A DNA stretch of 40,946 nt from an uncultured Pseudomonadota bacterium (GCA_902793695.1 CADBEI010000023.1:1-40946); one strand, 5' to 3'. Counted from the stretch's first letter, positions 16,566-24,664 are shown. Notes: generated by a model not told the origin, from the sequence alone. Numbers and translations are program-made.

Positions 16566-16732
16566 TCGAATATATCCATAAAAATTGCATTTAGAGTTAA
16601 TAATATAAAAAACTGTGCTCATTATAAAACGTTTTGCCGATTTGTCAACCCGCATAAAATAAAAGCACGCTTTTGCCGATTGCGACGTGATTTTCGCCAT
16701 TTATATGTCATATTTCTCCTATTTGTCACACA

Positions 16733-16958
16733 AAAAAAAGCGCCGCAAGAGCGCTCTTTTTATTGGCGGTGAGATAGGGATTGTTCTTCGCTTCGCTCAC
16801 AACCCTCTGCGCTCATCGGCTTGCGCCGACCGGCATACTTCCGTCTGCCTCTCGCTTGTGGTCGAACCTTCCCTCTAGGGTTCAAATCCCTTTCACCGCT
16901 TTTTCAATAAAAAAAGCGCCGCAAGGGCGCTCTTTTTATTGGCGGTGAGATAGGGATT
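16733..16958. repeat. Duplicated terminator plus tRNA-Ser 3' end, with an inverted third arm
   Basis: Two direct repeats of about 50 bp with one mismatch (16733-16782 and 16909-16958, offset 176) each contain the tRNA terminator hairpin and the last ~18 bp of the tRNA-Ser acceptor/T-arm end. Between them, 16873-16899 carries the same tRNA 3'-end sequence in the opposite orientation (T-arm TAGGGTTCAAATCCCT then TTCACCGC). The left copy and the inverted copy form imperfect inverted arms bounding about 134 bp (16766-16899). The interior (16783-16872) has several small hairpins (for instance TCGGC/GCCGA) and no gene. Confidence 0.85.
16914..16937 (-). terminator. Intrinsic terminator of tRNA-Ser
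   Basis: On the minus strand the tRNA is followed by AAAAAGAGCGCCC, a TTGC loop, GGCGC and a T-run. A nearly identical copy lies at 16738-16761. Confidence 0.85.
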
Positions 16959-17031
16959 CGAACCCTAGGTACGCGGTAAAACGTACAATTGATTTCGAGT
17001 CAACCGCATTCGACCACTCTGCCATCTCACC
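16940..17031 (-). tRNA. tRNA-Ser (anticodon CGA)
   Basis: A 92-nt class II tRNA on the minus strand: acceptor GGTGAGA paired with TCTCACC, discriminator G and an encoded CCA; D-arm GCAGAGTGGTCGAATGC typical of serine tRNAs; anticodon loop CTCGAAA giving CGA, which reads UCG; a long variable arm (GTACG/CGTAC); T-arm TAGGGTTCGAATCCCTA. A promoter and terminator flank it. Confidence 0.97.
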
Positions 17032-17045
17032 TTAAAGTCTTATCC

Positions 17046-17074
17046 TTATTATTCTATTTTATTTTAAATTGCAA
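17046..17074 (-). promoter_or_regulatory. Promoter of tRNA-Ser
   Basis: On the minus strand, TTGCAA (17074-17069), 17 bases and TAATAA (17051-17046) place the start about 8 nt before the mature tRNA. Confidence 0.55.
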
Positions 17075-17192
17075 CACATTAATTTCAGCAAACCACATTT
17101 TTTGCGTTTTTATCTAAAAATCATTAGACAAACAGCGAAAAGTCAAACGCTTGAAAGATAATAAAACTACCAGCCGCAAGAAGGAAATACAG

Positions 17193-17780
17193 ATGCATTG
17201 TCTCGGTAAAGAATATCGCGTTGTCTGCTCACAAACGCCGGACAAACACACTTTCATTGACATTGTTCCAGCCGACAATGCCCTACATTTGCTTATTCTG
17301 CAAGAGCGAGCCCGTCGCAGTTACGGAGCCGAAATTATTGCCGGTTCCGTCAAACTTTATGATATGGGCGAAGGCAATCGGCCGGAAATTCTATTCTTGC
17401 CGCCGGAAAACGGTGGTCTGCCGGAAGTCGAGTTTTCCACGGCCGAGGAAAATCTTTTACGCCGCAAAATTACCCTGAGTTTTGAAGAAATGATGGCGCA
17501 GAATCGGCAAAGCACCATTACGGTACGGCCGGAAATCCGTCACGAATATATCGACAGCATTATTGATGCCATGAATGATACGTTGGATGCTTCTTTAAAA
17601 GCCTCCGAATACCCGCAATCGCCGGAAGAAGAACAACATAAAATCCTCTCCGAGCGCCAAAAACGAGCCGACCGTACTCGCGAACAAACTGCGGAATATT
17701 TGCGTCGTCGTGATGAAAAATACACAAAATATAACTTGACATCTTTACAAATTAAGCAATTATTGCACCGTGATTATTGA
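17193..17780 (+). CDS. Hypothetical protein, paralogue of the next gene
   Basis: A 195-residue soluble protein of no family I recognise. Its first 35 residues ('YRVVCSQTPDKHTFIDIVPA', then 'DNALHLL') align with those of the following gene ('YKVVCSQPKFSDDIYIDIAP', then 'SDGIIHVL'), so the pair arose by tandem duplication. The C-terminal third is charged and helical ('EEEQHKILSERQKRADRTRE'), probably a coiled coil. ATG 17193 has AAGGAA 6 nt upstream; an earlier TTG at 17151 lacks a comparable site. The gap to the next gene is 10 bp, so they form an operon. Confidence 0.7.
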   Translation: MHCLGKEYRVVCSQTPDKHTFIDIVPADNALHLLILQERARRSYGAEIIAGSVKLYDMGEGNRPEILFLPPENGGLPEVEFSTAEENLLRRKITLSFEEMMAQNRQSTITVRPEIRHEYIDSIIDAMNDTLDASLKASEYPQSPEEEQHKILSERQKRADRTREQTAEYLRRRDEKYTKYNLTSLQIKQLLHRDY

Positions 17781-17790
17781 AAGAAGAAAA

Positions 17791-18405
17791 ATGGAAATCA
17801 AAAAATACAAAGTCGTATGCTCGCAGCCTAAATTTTCGGACGATATATACATCGATATCGCTCCGAGCGACGGCATAATTCACGTGTTGCACCGGCAAAT
17901 CAGCAATCAGCCGCTGTCGCGCCTTTATGGTTCGATTTATTTGCAGGATAATAACGGCGATGTTTCGGTTGAATTTCCCAAACCGCAGGCTCCTAAAGAT
18001 TCTCCGATGTATAAAGGAATAATAAATCAATATTCTTTTTTGGAAGCGCAAATTATCGAAAGCTATCGCAAAATGCGGCAATCCGACAGCGAATCCACTC
18101 TCAAAGTATGCAGTGTGAATCAAATGTTTGAGCTTTCCGAGCGCAAAAATGCCGAAGCGGATGCTTTTGAAAAAAGACGCCGCGAAAGAATGCGTATGAT
18201 TGAGGAAAAAACCGCCAAACCGGCAAGTTATAAGCAAAAACACACTGCCCAAATCGTGCCGCAAACTCCGCAAGAAGAACAACGCCTGCGACAAGAACGG
18301 CAAATTGCCTCGGCGCGCCAATTGCGCATAATTGTCGAGCAAAAACGTGCCACAGAAACGACTCCGGCTTGGTTACGCTTTCAAAAAGAATACAGCGGAG
18401 ATTAA
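17791..18405 (+). CDS. Hypothetical protein, paralogue of the previous gene
   Basis: A 204-residue soluble protein, second member of a tandem pair. Shared features are 'KYKVVCSQ' followed by 'IDIAPSDGIIHVL' at the N-terminus and a long charged helical C-terminus ('KRRRERMRMIEEKTAK', 'EEQRLRQERQIASARQLRI'). The N-terminal half is predicted to be beta-rich, the C-terminal half coiled coil. Outside the N-terminus the two proteins have diverged strongly, so the duplication is old. ATG 17791 follows AAAGAAGAAA; an in-frame GTG at 17770 is the alternative. Function unknown. Confidence 0.7.
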   Translation: MEIKKYKVVCSQPKFSDDIYIDIAPSDGIIHVLHRQISNQPLSRLYGSIYLQDNNGDVSVEFPKPQAPKDSPMYKGIINQYSFLEAQIIESYRKMRQSDSESTLKVCSVNQMFELSERKNAEADAFEKRRRERMRMIEEKTAKPASYKQKHTAQIVPQTPQEEQRLRQERQIASARQLRIIVEQKRATETTPAWLRFQKEYSGD

Positions 18406-18433
18406 TTTATCTCATAAAAACATTGCAATTTTC

Positions 18434-18462
18434 CGGCGGATATGTTAGCGTATCCGCCGAGT
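18434..18462 (+). other. Strong hairpin between two genes
   Basis: A 9-bp stem CGGCGGATA/TATCCGCCG with an 8-nt loop lies downstream of the paralogue pair. It has no T-run after it, so it may be a weak terminator, an mRNA 3'-end stabiliser, or part of the leader of the next gene. Confidence 0.5.
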
Positions 18463-18497
18463 TAGTATTATTTATAAACATTTTAAACTTTATAATT

Positions 18498-19472
18498 ATG
18501 GATAAAAACAAAGCACTTTACGAAATGCAAATGTGGCAACAAAACAACTGCGGCAGATTCGAAGAATACGACACTCTGTGGGAAATGTTCCGCACGGTCG
18601 TAACTTCAAGCAGCTGGGGCACTTCAGAATTCGGCGGTCCGGTGTGGCTGATGGATTTTTCGCTGGCCAATCTCCAAAAACTTTTCCCCGACAATCCGTG
18701 GCTTACGGCAATGGAAAAAGAATGGGAAAAAGGCAAGTGGGAACATAACGGACAAGCCAAGTCAGATACGCTTAACCGCTTTTCCGAATGGTTTCAGCTC
18801 CGTGCCGAACATCTGGTGAATCAGCTCGGATTGGGCAACGTTATCATCAAGCAGGAAAGCTCGTACGACGGTAACATTTCGTTCTACGGCTGGTGTCTTT
18901 TCTTGGATGTTTTGCAAAGTTTGGTCGGCGGTATAGTCGAGCGAATTCATCATCAAACGATGTTGAGGTTCAATTTCTCGTGCGCTGAGGTTGATGCGGT
19001 TATCCGCGGCAACTTCCTCACTCGTCTGAAAAGCGACACCATGGTCGGCAGATTCCCCGGAGGTTACGGTTCCGGATTTCATTACTACAAACACAGTGAT
19101 GCTTACGGCAACTGCTATCTTCTGGAGCACTTCAGCGAGACCAAGGGCTATGTGATACCGGAAACCGCGCCGGAGAAATTCTTGATGCTGATTGTCAACG
19201 ACCTGATGGAATGCAAGGCGCAAGGCTACGGCAACAAGGCCGACGCCAACGGCAACACCGTTCCTTATCCGCAGATGAAGTTTGAGCAATACCTTGATAT
19301 TCACCGCGGTACCGGTCATCATATACGTCCGACAAGCGATGTTTTTCAATGGTGGAGCAAATACGGTCTGACTCAAGAAATCAGAATCGAATTGCCGCAA
19401 ATTGACGCCAAGTACGGGGAGTTTTGGCATCGCCAATTCCCACCCAAACAAAACTGGCGTACCATAAAGTAA
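18498..19472 (+). CDS. Hypothetical protein, no recognised family
   Basis: A 324-residue soluble protein rich in Trp, Tyr, Phe and His ('MWQQNNCGRF', 'NISFYGWCLFLDVL', 'GGYGSGFHYYKHSDAYGN'). No domain is recognised, and there is no signal peptide or membrane segment. ATG 18498 is chosen; an upstream in-frame start at 18369 would overlap the previous gene and run through a strong hairpin. No Shine-Dalgarno is visible (AAACTTTATAATT precedes ATG), as often in Bacteroidetes. The codon use is more GC-rich than the upstream pair. A strong terminator follows. Confidence 0.68.
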   Translation: MDKNKALYEMQMWQQNNCGRFEEYDTLWEMFRTVVTSSSWGTSEFGGPVWLMDFSLANLQKLFPDNPWLTAMEKEWEKGKWEHNGQAKSDTLNRFSEWFQLRAEHLVNQLGLGNVIIKQESSYDGNISFYGWCLFLDVLQSLVGGIVERIHHQTMLRFNFSCAEVDAVIRGNFLTRLKSDTMVGRFPGGYGSGFHYYKHSDAYGNCYLLEHFSETKGYVIPETAPEKFLMLIVNDLMECKAQGYGNKADANGNTVPYPQMKFEQYLDIHRGTGHHIRPTSDVFQWWSKYGLTQEIRIELPQIDAKYGEFWHRQFPPKQNWRTIK

Positions 19473-19481
19473 GTACAAAGA

Positions 19482-19514
19482 AAAATCGTCCGACTAACCT
19501 CGGACGATTTTTTT
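19482..19514. terminator. Bidirectional intrinsic terminator
   Basis: AAAAATCGTCCGA pairs with TCGGACGATTTTT across a 6-nt loop, with A/T tracts on both sides. It ends the 18498 gene (+) and the SDR gene (-); the T-run overlaps the SDR stop codon. Confidence 0.88.
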
Positions 19515-20280
19515 ACACCTTGTGCGGCAATGCGGCATAAAGCCAATCGGTCAGTCGATTCGGTAAAATCGATAAAAACCAGGTTGCCAAGCGCATCGGC
19601 CATGGAAAGGCAATCAATCCCACATTATTTTCCAGCCGCTTTACGATAATTTCCGCCGCCTTTTCCGCACTCATAAAAAACGGCATCGGACAGGTGTTTT
19701 TATCGGTAATTCTGGACTTTACAAACCCCGGACAAATTACGCTCACATCTATATTATCTTGTTTCAAACTGCCGCGAAGCGCCTCTCCGTAGGCCTTTAC
19801 ACAGGCTTTGGTTGCGCTGTATGACGGGCAACTCGGCAAACCGTGATAACCGGCTATCGAAGCGGTAATTGCGATGGTTTTCACCGCTTTTTTATCCGCC
19901 CGCGCTCCAAAAATTTCTGCTACCGGCGTCACCGTATTCAGCACCCCGAACACATTGGTATTAAAAGTATTATACACGTTTTCCGCGGTTTCTTCGCCGG
20001 TGGAAACTCCGGCATTGGCAAACACCAAATCCAACTCCGCCGTTTGGTTACAAGCCTTTATCCACTCTGCCATCGCCTCTTTATCGCATACGCTGATAAT
20101 CTGCGGATAGACCATCGCTCCGAGCTCACGACATTTTTCCGCCACAGCATTAAGTCGCTCGACATTGCGCCCGCTTAAAAACAAATTCTTTACTCCATGC
20201 GCCGCCAAATACAGCGCCACCGCCTCTCCTATTCCCGACGAGGCACCGGTAATCAAAACATTATTAAATTTTTTTTGCAT
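19513..20280 (-). CDS. Short-chain dehydrogenase/reductase
   Basis: A 255-residue classical SDR with the cofactor motif TGASSGIG (11-18), 'FANAGVS' (the NAG motif) and the catalytic 'YSATK' near 155-160 after a Ser-containing strand ('AITASIAGYHGLPSCPS'). The C-terminal 'SAEKAAEIIVKRLENNVGLIAFPWPMRLA' and the hydrophobic end ('LATWFLSILPNRLTDWLY') suggest membrane association, as in the DltE/YqjQ-like subgroup. The substrate is unknown. The Arg in 'SGRN' after the second strand suggests NADP(H), a weak inference. Confidence 0.85.
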   Translation of the reverse strand: MQKKFNNVLITGASSGIGEAVALYLAAHGVKNLFLSGRNVERLNAVAEKCRELGAMVYPQIISVCDKEAMAEWIKACNQTAELDLVFANAGVSTGEETAENVYNTFNTNVFGVLNTVTPVAEIFGARADKKAVKTIAITASIAGYHGLPSCPSYSATKACVKAYGEALRGSLKQDNIDVSVICPGFVKSRITDKNTCPMPFFMSAEKAAEIIVKRLENNVGLIAFPWPMRLATWFLSILPNRLTDWLYAALPHKV

Positions 20281-20371
20281 ATTCGTAATATCCTTCTGGA
20301 AATTAACCGATTTTTATTGTATAAGCGAGTAAAGTTTATAATGTATATGTTTATTTTGCAAGAGGGAAGAT

Positions 20372-21034
20372 ATGGCCGAAATTTTAAATCGCTTAAACGA
20401 AGTTCGCCGCGGTGTTATGTTTATTATCGAAGCGCCGTCCGGCACCGGTAAAACCACCGTTATCAAAAAACTTTTGGAATTGGATAAAAAACTGAACTGG
20501 TCGGTTTCGGTAACCACTCGCGCACCGCGCGCCGGTGAACAAAACGGCGTTGACTACTATTTCATCAGCGATGCGGAATACGATAAGCTTTTAAAAGAAG
20601 ATGCTTTTTATGAGCACGTTGATTCGCAATACGGCAGCCGCTACGGTACTTTGCGTTCCGAAGTTGACGGTTTCTTAAATATAGGTCAGGATGTGTTGTT
20701 TGATATGGATTGGGAAGGCCTGCGTCAAATGAAGTCCAAAGCGCCGGATGACGTGGTTTCGGTTTATATGTTGCCTCCTTCAATCAAAGAATTGCGGCGC
20801 CGTCTGGAAGGACGCAGTACCGACAGCAAGGAAATTATCGAAAAACGCATGGGATTGGTGCTTGAAAAAATGCAACATTGGACCGAATACGATTATGTAG
20901 TGATTTGTGACGATGTTGACCAGACCGTTGATACCATTCGTCAAATTTTTTCTGCCGAAAGAATGAAACGTAAGCGCCAAATCGGCTTGATTGAATTTAC
21001 ACAAAAACTGATTGATGAGGTAAAAAATGGATAA
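20372..21034 (+). CDS. gmk: Guanylate kinase
   Basis: A 220-residue GMP kinase that phosphorylates GMP to GDP with ATP. The P-loop is 'EAPSGTGKTTVIKKL'; the GMP-binding segment is 'SVSVTTRAPRAGEQNGVDYY'; 'GSRYGTLRSEVDGFL' and 'FDMDWEGLRQMK' follow; the lid has 'RRRLEGRSTDSKEIIEKRM'. ATG 20372 has an AGAGGGAAG site upstream. The start of the next gene overlaps by 8 bp. ppGpp from SpoT often inhibits this enzyme in other bacteria. Confidence 0.96.
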   Translation: MAEILNRLNEVRRGVMFIIEAPSGTGKTTVIKKLLELDKKLNWSVSVTTRAPRAGEQNGVDYYFISDAEYDKLLKEDAFYEHVDSQYGSRYGTLRSEVDGFLNIGQDVLFDMDWEGLRQMKSKAPDDVVSVYMLPPSIKELRRRLEGRSTDSKEIIEKRMGLVLEKMQHWTEYDYVVICDDVDQTVDTIRQIFSAERMKRKRQIGLIEFTQKLIDEVKNG

Positions 21035-21440
21035 ATTGCCGTTTATCAGCAAATACGGACAAATCTCCTATTGCACCGACTCACAAACCTTTGTGCGACA
21101 AAGAACCTATATTATCATTAAAAAAGGCACCGATATATTGTGCAAATATAATCCCGATGATGAATTGTATTCTCTGCCGTCGGATAATGATGTTGAAATC
21201 GTTGCCGAACCGACACTCTCTTTTACGGTTCTGTCTTATGTGTATGAAAATCGACACCCCCTTAAAGAAACTCAAACCTATCACCTTTATGACGTTGCAA
21301 ACGCTGACTTAGCCGATACACCGTTGCAATGGTGTCACTTTGATGATATTGCCCTCAAAAAAATAATGTTTGATGCGACGCAAATGGTTGGCATTAAAAA
21401 TTTAGTGGTAAGGACTAATAAAAATGAAGAAAATTTTTGA
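21027..21440 (+). CDS. Hypothetical protein, possibly degenerate Nudix fold
   Basis: A 137-residue protein overlapping gmk by 8 bp. The layout 'RTYIIIKKGTDILCKYNPDD', 'LYSLPSDNDV', then 'LSYVYENRHPLKETQTYHLY' and 'PLQWCHFDDIALKKIMF' resembles the strand order of Nudix hydrolases, including the late 'W..FDDI' segment, but the Nudix box (G-x5-E-x7-R-E-U-x-E-E-x-G-U) is absent. It may be an inactive relative or unrelated. The downstream cysK start overlaps by 17 bp. Confidence 0.5.
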   Translation: MDKLPFISKYGQISYCTDSQTFVRQRTYIIIKKGTDILCKYNPDDELYSLPSDNDVEIVAEPTLSFTVLSYVYENRHPLKETQTYHLYDVANADLADTPLQWCHFDDIALKKIMFDATQMVGIKNLVVRTNKNEENF

Positions 21441-22252
21441 TTCCATTGAAGATATGGTCGGTCATACTCCGCTGCTACGCTTAAATAAACTTAAAAAGTT
21501 GTGCGGTTTTAATGCAAATATTTTAGCCAAATGCGAGTTCTATAATCCGATTTTTTCGGTTAAAGACCGAATCAATAAAGATACCGTTTTTATTGAAGCA
21601 ACATCCGGCAACACCGGTGCAGCTCTGGCGGCTTTTTGTGCCGCCCGCGGCTATAAGCTGATAATTGTTATGCCGGAAAATATGACAGCGGAGAAAATTG
21701 CCCTCATTCGCCAATTCGGCGCCGAGGTTATGCTGACTCCGGCAACCGAAGGAATGTCCGGCGCCATTAAAAAAGTTGAAATCTTAAAAGAGCGCTCCGC
21801 TAATATCATTGAATTTAAACAATTTGAAAATCCGGCTAACGTTGAAGCCCATAAGCTTACCACCGGAGTAGAAATTTTGGAAGACACCGATGGTGCGGTA
21901 GATGCCATTGTTTGCGGTGTCGGCACTTCCGGAACTTTAACCGGTATTGCCTCCACTTTGCGTACCGTCAATCCCGATTTATATGTAATGGCGGTTGAAC
22001 CGGCGGAAAGTCCGGTATTGTCGGGCGGAAAAGCCGGACCGCACCAAATCGGCGGTATCGGTGCCGGTAACGGTAGCTCATAGCGAAGGCTTACCGATAG
22101 GTGTTTCCGCCGCCGCCGCGGTTTGCGGCGCCGTCAATTTGGCGCAACGTTCGGAAATGAGCAATAAAAACATTGTCGTTATTTTGCCGGACAGCGTCGA
22201 ACGCTACCTTTCCAACCCTTTCTATAAACATAAGGAGCCGATGGAAGAATAA
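21424..22252 (+). pseudogene. cysK: Decayed cysteine synthase (O-acetylserine sulfhydrylase)
   Basis: The first frame (21424-22083, 219 codons) is clearly CysK: 'IEDMVGHTPLLRLNKL', Lys47 in 'FSVKDRI' (the PLP lysine), 'IEATSGNTG', and the glycine-rich phosphate loop 'GVGTSGTLTG'. About 18 residues normally found between 'VKDRI' and 'IEATSGNTG' are missing. The frame ends at a TAG just after 'GIGAG'. The rest of the protein continues in another frame (about 22079-22252: 'SEGLPIGVSAAAAVCGAVNL', 'NIVVILPDSVERYL'), but roughly 35 residues that should lie between are also missing. Two separate deletions, one shifting the frame, indicate a pseudogene, unless the assembly is wrong. A functional CysK would need another copy elsewhere. 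Confidence 0.85.
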
Positions 22253-23445
22253 TGAATCTTTTCGCAATTCTGAGCCGCTATATTACCCGACAGCTGGTTG
22301 TAAACTTCTTTTTGGTGTTGTTTACAATCCTCGGTATTATTTTAATGTTCGACACCATTGAAGCGTTGCGCCGTGTTTCCGGTCGCGAAGATATTTCTTT
22401 TTGGTTTACGGTGCAATATGCCGTTACCCGTATTACCAAAACTGTGGAAATAGTTTTCCCGTTTGTGCTGATGGTGGCGGCTATGATAACTTTTTGGCGT
22501 TTGAGTAAAAACAATGAATTTGTAATTATCCGTTCGACCGGTGTATCAATTTTCGGTTTTTTGAAACCGCTGATGGTGGCGACTTTTGTTCTGGGTATTG
22601 CCAATGTTGCGCTGTTTAATCCGGTTGCGGCCAAAATGTTCGAATGGCACGAAATCCTGTCTTATCGTCTGCAATCCCATAATCCGAATGCGGTCTTGTT
22701 TTCCAGCAAAGGTTTATGGATAAGAGAAACTGATGATGCCGGACGCATTTTACTGATTCAGGCCAAGAGTCTGCGTCAAGACGACGATAAATCGGTTTGG
22801 ATGCGCGATGTAATGATTACGGAGCTGGGAGAAAATTCGCAAATAAAGAAAAGTTATAACGCTTCTTTTGCCACACTTGACGGCAATATTTTTCACCTGA
22901 AAGACGTTAAAATAATGATTAACGGCGAACCGGTGCAGACGTTGTCCGATTATGCTTACGAAACCACCATCGATGTTCAGAGAATTAAAGATAATTTCAT
23001 TGATCCGGAAGCGATTTCCTTCTGGCGTCTGCCCGATACCATCAATTTTTATGAAAAATCAGGTTTTTCGGCCCGATTGCACCGCATGCGCTTTTTAAGC
23101 TTGCTGATTTCGCCGTTTTTGTTGGTCGGAATGTTAATGTTGGCGGCGGTATTTATGTTGCAGAACACCCTGCGCGGCTCGGCAATTATGTGGCGCGTGG
23201 TCATCAGTATCGTCACCGGATTTTCTTTTTATTTCCTGTCGCAAGTGGTGTATGCCTTTGGTGTAAACGGCTATATTCCGGTGTGGCTGTCGGTGACGGC
23301 GCCGACTATGATTATCTGGCTTATCAGCACCTCGTTACTCATTCAATCCGACGAAGTGGCAAAAAACATTAACACTCATCAGCAACGCGGAAATCGCTAT
23401 TCAAGCATTAAAAAACCCGTCGTATTAACGACGGGCTTTCTTTAA
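22252..23445 (+). CDS. lptG: LPS export permease LptG
   Basis: A 397-residue LptF/LptG-family (YjgP/YjgQ) permease: N-terminal 'LSRYITRQLVVNFFLVLFTI', three membrane helices in the first third (about 15-35, 60-80, 100-120), a periplasmic beta-jellyroll (about 135-270), and three more helices (about 285-370). With LptF and LptB2 it extracts lipopolysaccharide from the inner membrane. The residues 'MLMLAAVFMLQNTLRGSAIMW' and 'GYIPVWLSVTAPTMI' favour LptG over LptF. The start overlaps the last base of the decayed cysK remnant. The last 11 codons lie within an intrinsic terminator. Confidence 0.9.
   Translation: MNLFAILSRYITRQLVVNFFLVLFTILGIILMFDTIEALRRVSGREDISFWFTVQYAVTRITKTVEIVFPFVLMVAAMITFWRLSKNNEFVIIRSTGVSIFGFLKPLMVATFVLGIANVALFNPVAAKMFEWHEILSYRLQSHNPNAVLFSSKGLWIRETDDAGRILLIQAKSLRQDDDKSVWMRDVMITELGENSQIKKSYNASFATLDGNIFHLKDVKIMINGEPVQTLSDYAYETTIDVQRIKDNFIDPEAISFWRLPDTINFYEKSGFSARLHRMRFLSLLISPFLLVGMLMLAAVFMLQNTLRGSAIMWRVVISIVTGFSFYFLSQVVYAFGVNGYIPVWLSVTAPTMIIWLISTSLLIQSDEVAKNINTHQQRGNRYSSIKKPVVLTTGFL
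23413..23441 (+). terminator. Intrinsic terminator inside the lptG 3' end
   Basis: ACCCGTCGT and ACGACGGGC form a stem with a TATTA-type loop, followed by TTTCTTT. The lptG stop codon lies at 23443-23445, so the hairpin encodes the last residues ('PVVLTTG'). Confidence 0.75.
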
Positions 23446-23457
23446 CGCCTGAAAAAA

Positions 23458-24549
23458 TTACTTTTTCTTCGCCGGAGCTTTTTTCGGCGCAGCTTTCTTT
23501 ACGGTTGCTTTCTTAGCCGGAGTCTTTTTGGTTGCAGCTTTTTTCGGAGCCGCTTTTTTAGCAACAGTCTTTTTCACAGTAACTTTCTTTACCGATGCGG
23601 TTTTGGTTGCCGCCTTCTTTGCCGTGGTTTTCTTGGCGGCAGTCTTCTTGGCCGCAGCTTTCTTCTCTGTGGCTTTCTTAGCCGGAGCCTTTTTGGTGGT
23701 AGCCTTTTTCGGAGCCGCTTTTTTAGCAACAGTCTTTTTCACAGCAACTTTCTTTACCGATGCGGTTTTGGTTGCCGCCTTCTTTGCTGTGGTTTTCTTA
23801 GCGGCAGTCTTCTTGGCCGCAGTTTTCTTCTCTGTGGCTTTCTTTACTGCTGCCTTTTTAGTCAAAGCCTTCTTTGCGGTAGTCTTCTTTTTAGCCGAAG
23901 TCTTCTTTGTTGCTACCTTTTTAGAAGTCGCCTTTTGGGCTGCGGCTGTCTTCTTCGCAGTTGCCTTTTTGGCCGTTTTCTTTTTAGTCACTTTCTTCTT
24001 GGCGGCTTTCTTGGCCTCAGCCTTTTTCTGCGAAGCTATACGAGCTTCTTCCAATTCTTTTTCGCTGAAGAATCCGAGATGGATTGCGTTCTTCGGCTTC
24101 AAATCGGCAAACGCCGGATCCTTGCTTTCCACGCCTGTGCGAATCTTTTTAATGGTATTGTCGGTTGTTTGCAACAAGCGCCGGATTTCCTTATCCGCAA
24201 CTTCCGGATAATTAACCATAAGCCACAAAATTGCCGCTTGTTTTTCACTACGTTGTGTCGGCGACAAAACTTTCTTCGCCTTAGCATTGTGCTCACGTAC
24301 ATCATTTTCGAGCTTATTCGGCACTAAATCGGCGGCGGCATCAGCCTCGCAACGGCGAATTTCTTCCCACGAAAGTTGGCCGTTGTTTACCGGACTCAAG
24401 CCCTGAATATTCGAAGCAATATCGCCATCGGCAATCGCCTGAATTTCCAATTCGTGAATTTCACAAAAATTTGCAATCTGACGAAAAGTCAGGGTTGTAT
24501 TTTCAACCAGCCATACTGCCGTGGCTTTCGGCATTAAAGGAGCTGCCAT
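23458..24549 (-). CDS. DUF1013/TrcR-type regulator with histone-H1-like tail
   Basis: Residues 1-170 are a DUF1013 protein (in alphaproteobacteria named cell-cycle regulator TrcR): '[20 protein letters not shown]', '[20 protein letters not shown]', '[16 protein letters not shown]', '[20 protein letters not shown]' and '[20 protein letters not shown]'. The N-terminal part is a helix-turn-helix-like fold. From about 174 to 363 the protein is almost only Lys, Ala, Thr and Val in KKxxAKK patterns, like histone H1 or bacterial H1-like proteins, which neutralise and condense DNA. Two tandem 55-residue units (165 bp) lie in the tail. Usual family members lack such a long tail. It is convergent with lptG. 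Confidence 0.88.
   Translation of the reverse strand: MAAPLMPKATAVWLVENTTLTFRQIANFCEIHELEIQAIADGDIASNIQGLSPVNNGQLSWEEIRRCEADAAADLVPNKLENDVREHNAKAKKVLSPTQRSEKQAAILWLMVNYPEVADKEIRRLLQTTDNTIKKIRTGVESKDPAFADLKPKNAIHLGFFSEKELEEARIASQKKAEAKKAAKKKVTKKKTAKKATAKKTAAAQKATSKKVATKKTSAKKKTTAKKALTKKAAVKKATEKKTAAKKTAAKKTTAKKAATKTASVKKVAVKKTVAKKAAPKKATTKKAPAKKATEKKAAAKKTAAKKTTAKKAATKTASVKKVTVKKTVAKKAAPKKAATKKTPAKKATVKKAAPKKAPAKKK
23506..23846 (-). repeat. 165-bp direct duplication in the H1-like tail
   Basis: Two copies with period 165 bp (for example GGAGCCGCTTTTTTAGCAAC at 23546 and 23711) differ by a few substitutions and preserve the reading frame, adding 55 residues of KKxAAK-type sequence. Outside the two main copies the tail still shows shorter degenerate repeats. 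Confidence 0.85.
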
Positions 24550-24636
24550 ATTTTTATCCTTTCATAAAAAACTTCTACTTTATCTACAATAGACACGCAA
24601 ATTATAATATACAAACATTTTTTTTATTTTATAAAC

Positions 24637-24664
24637 GCAAAAAGCCCGCAAAATTGCAGGCTCA
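24637..24664 (-). terminator. Intrinsic terminator after rpmE
   Basis: On the minus strand AGCCTGC and GCGGGCT pair (one G-U) across a short AATTTT loop, followed by T's. It begins about 20 nt after the rpmE stop. Confidence 0.82.

Noticed and set aside
16765-16899. A second, plus-strand tRNA with GCGGTGA/TCACCGC acceptor arms
   Set aside because: The arms pair and a T-arm-like segment is present, but no D-arm or anticodon arm can be drawn in the interior.
17752-18342. A 196-residue minus-strand frame opposite the 17791 gene, and a similar one at 18762-19478
   Set aside because: Both are antisense to better supported genes that have better start contexts or terminators.
23528-24211. A 227-residue hydrophobic frame antisense to the H1-like tail
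   Set aside because: It is the mirror of a Lys/Ala repeat, which always gives a Phe/Leu/Ala-rich antisense frame; it has no start site and overlaps a well-supported gene.
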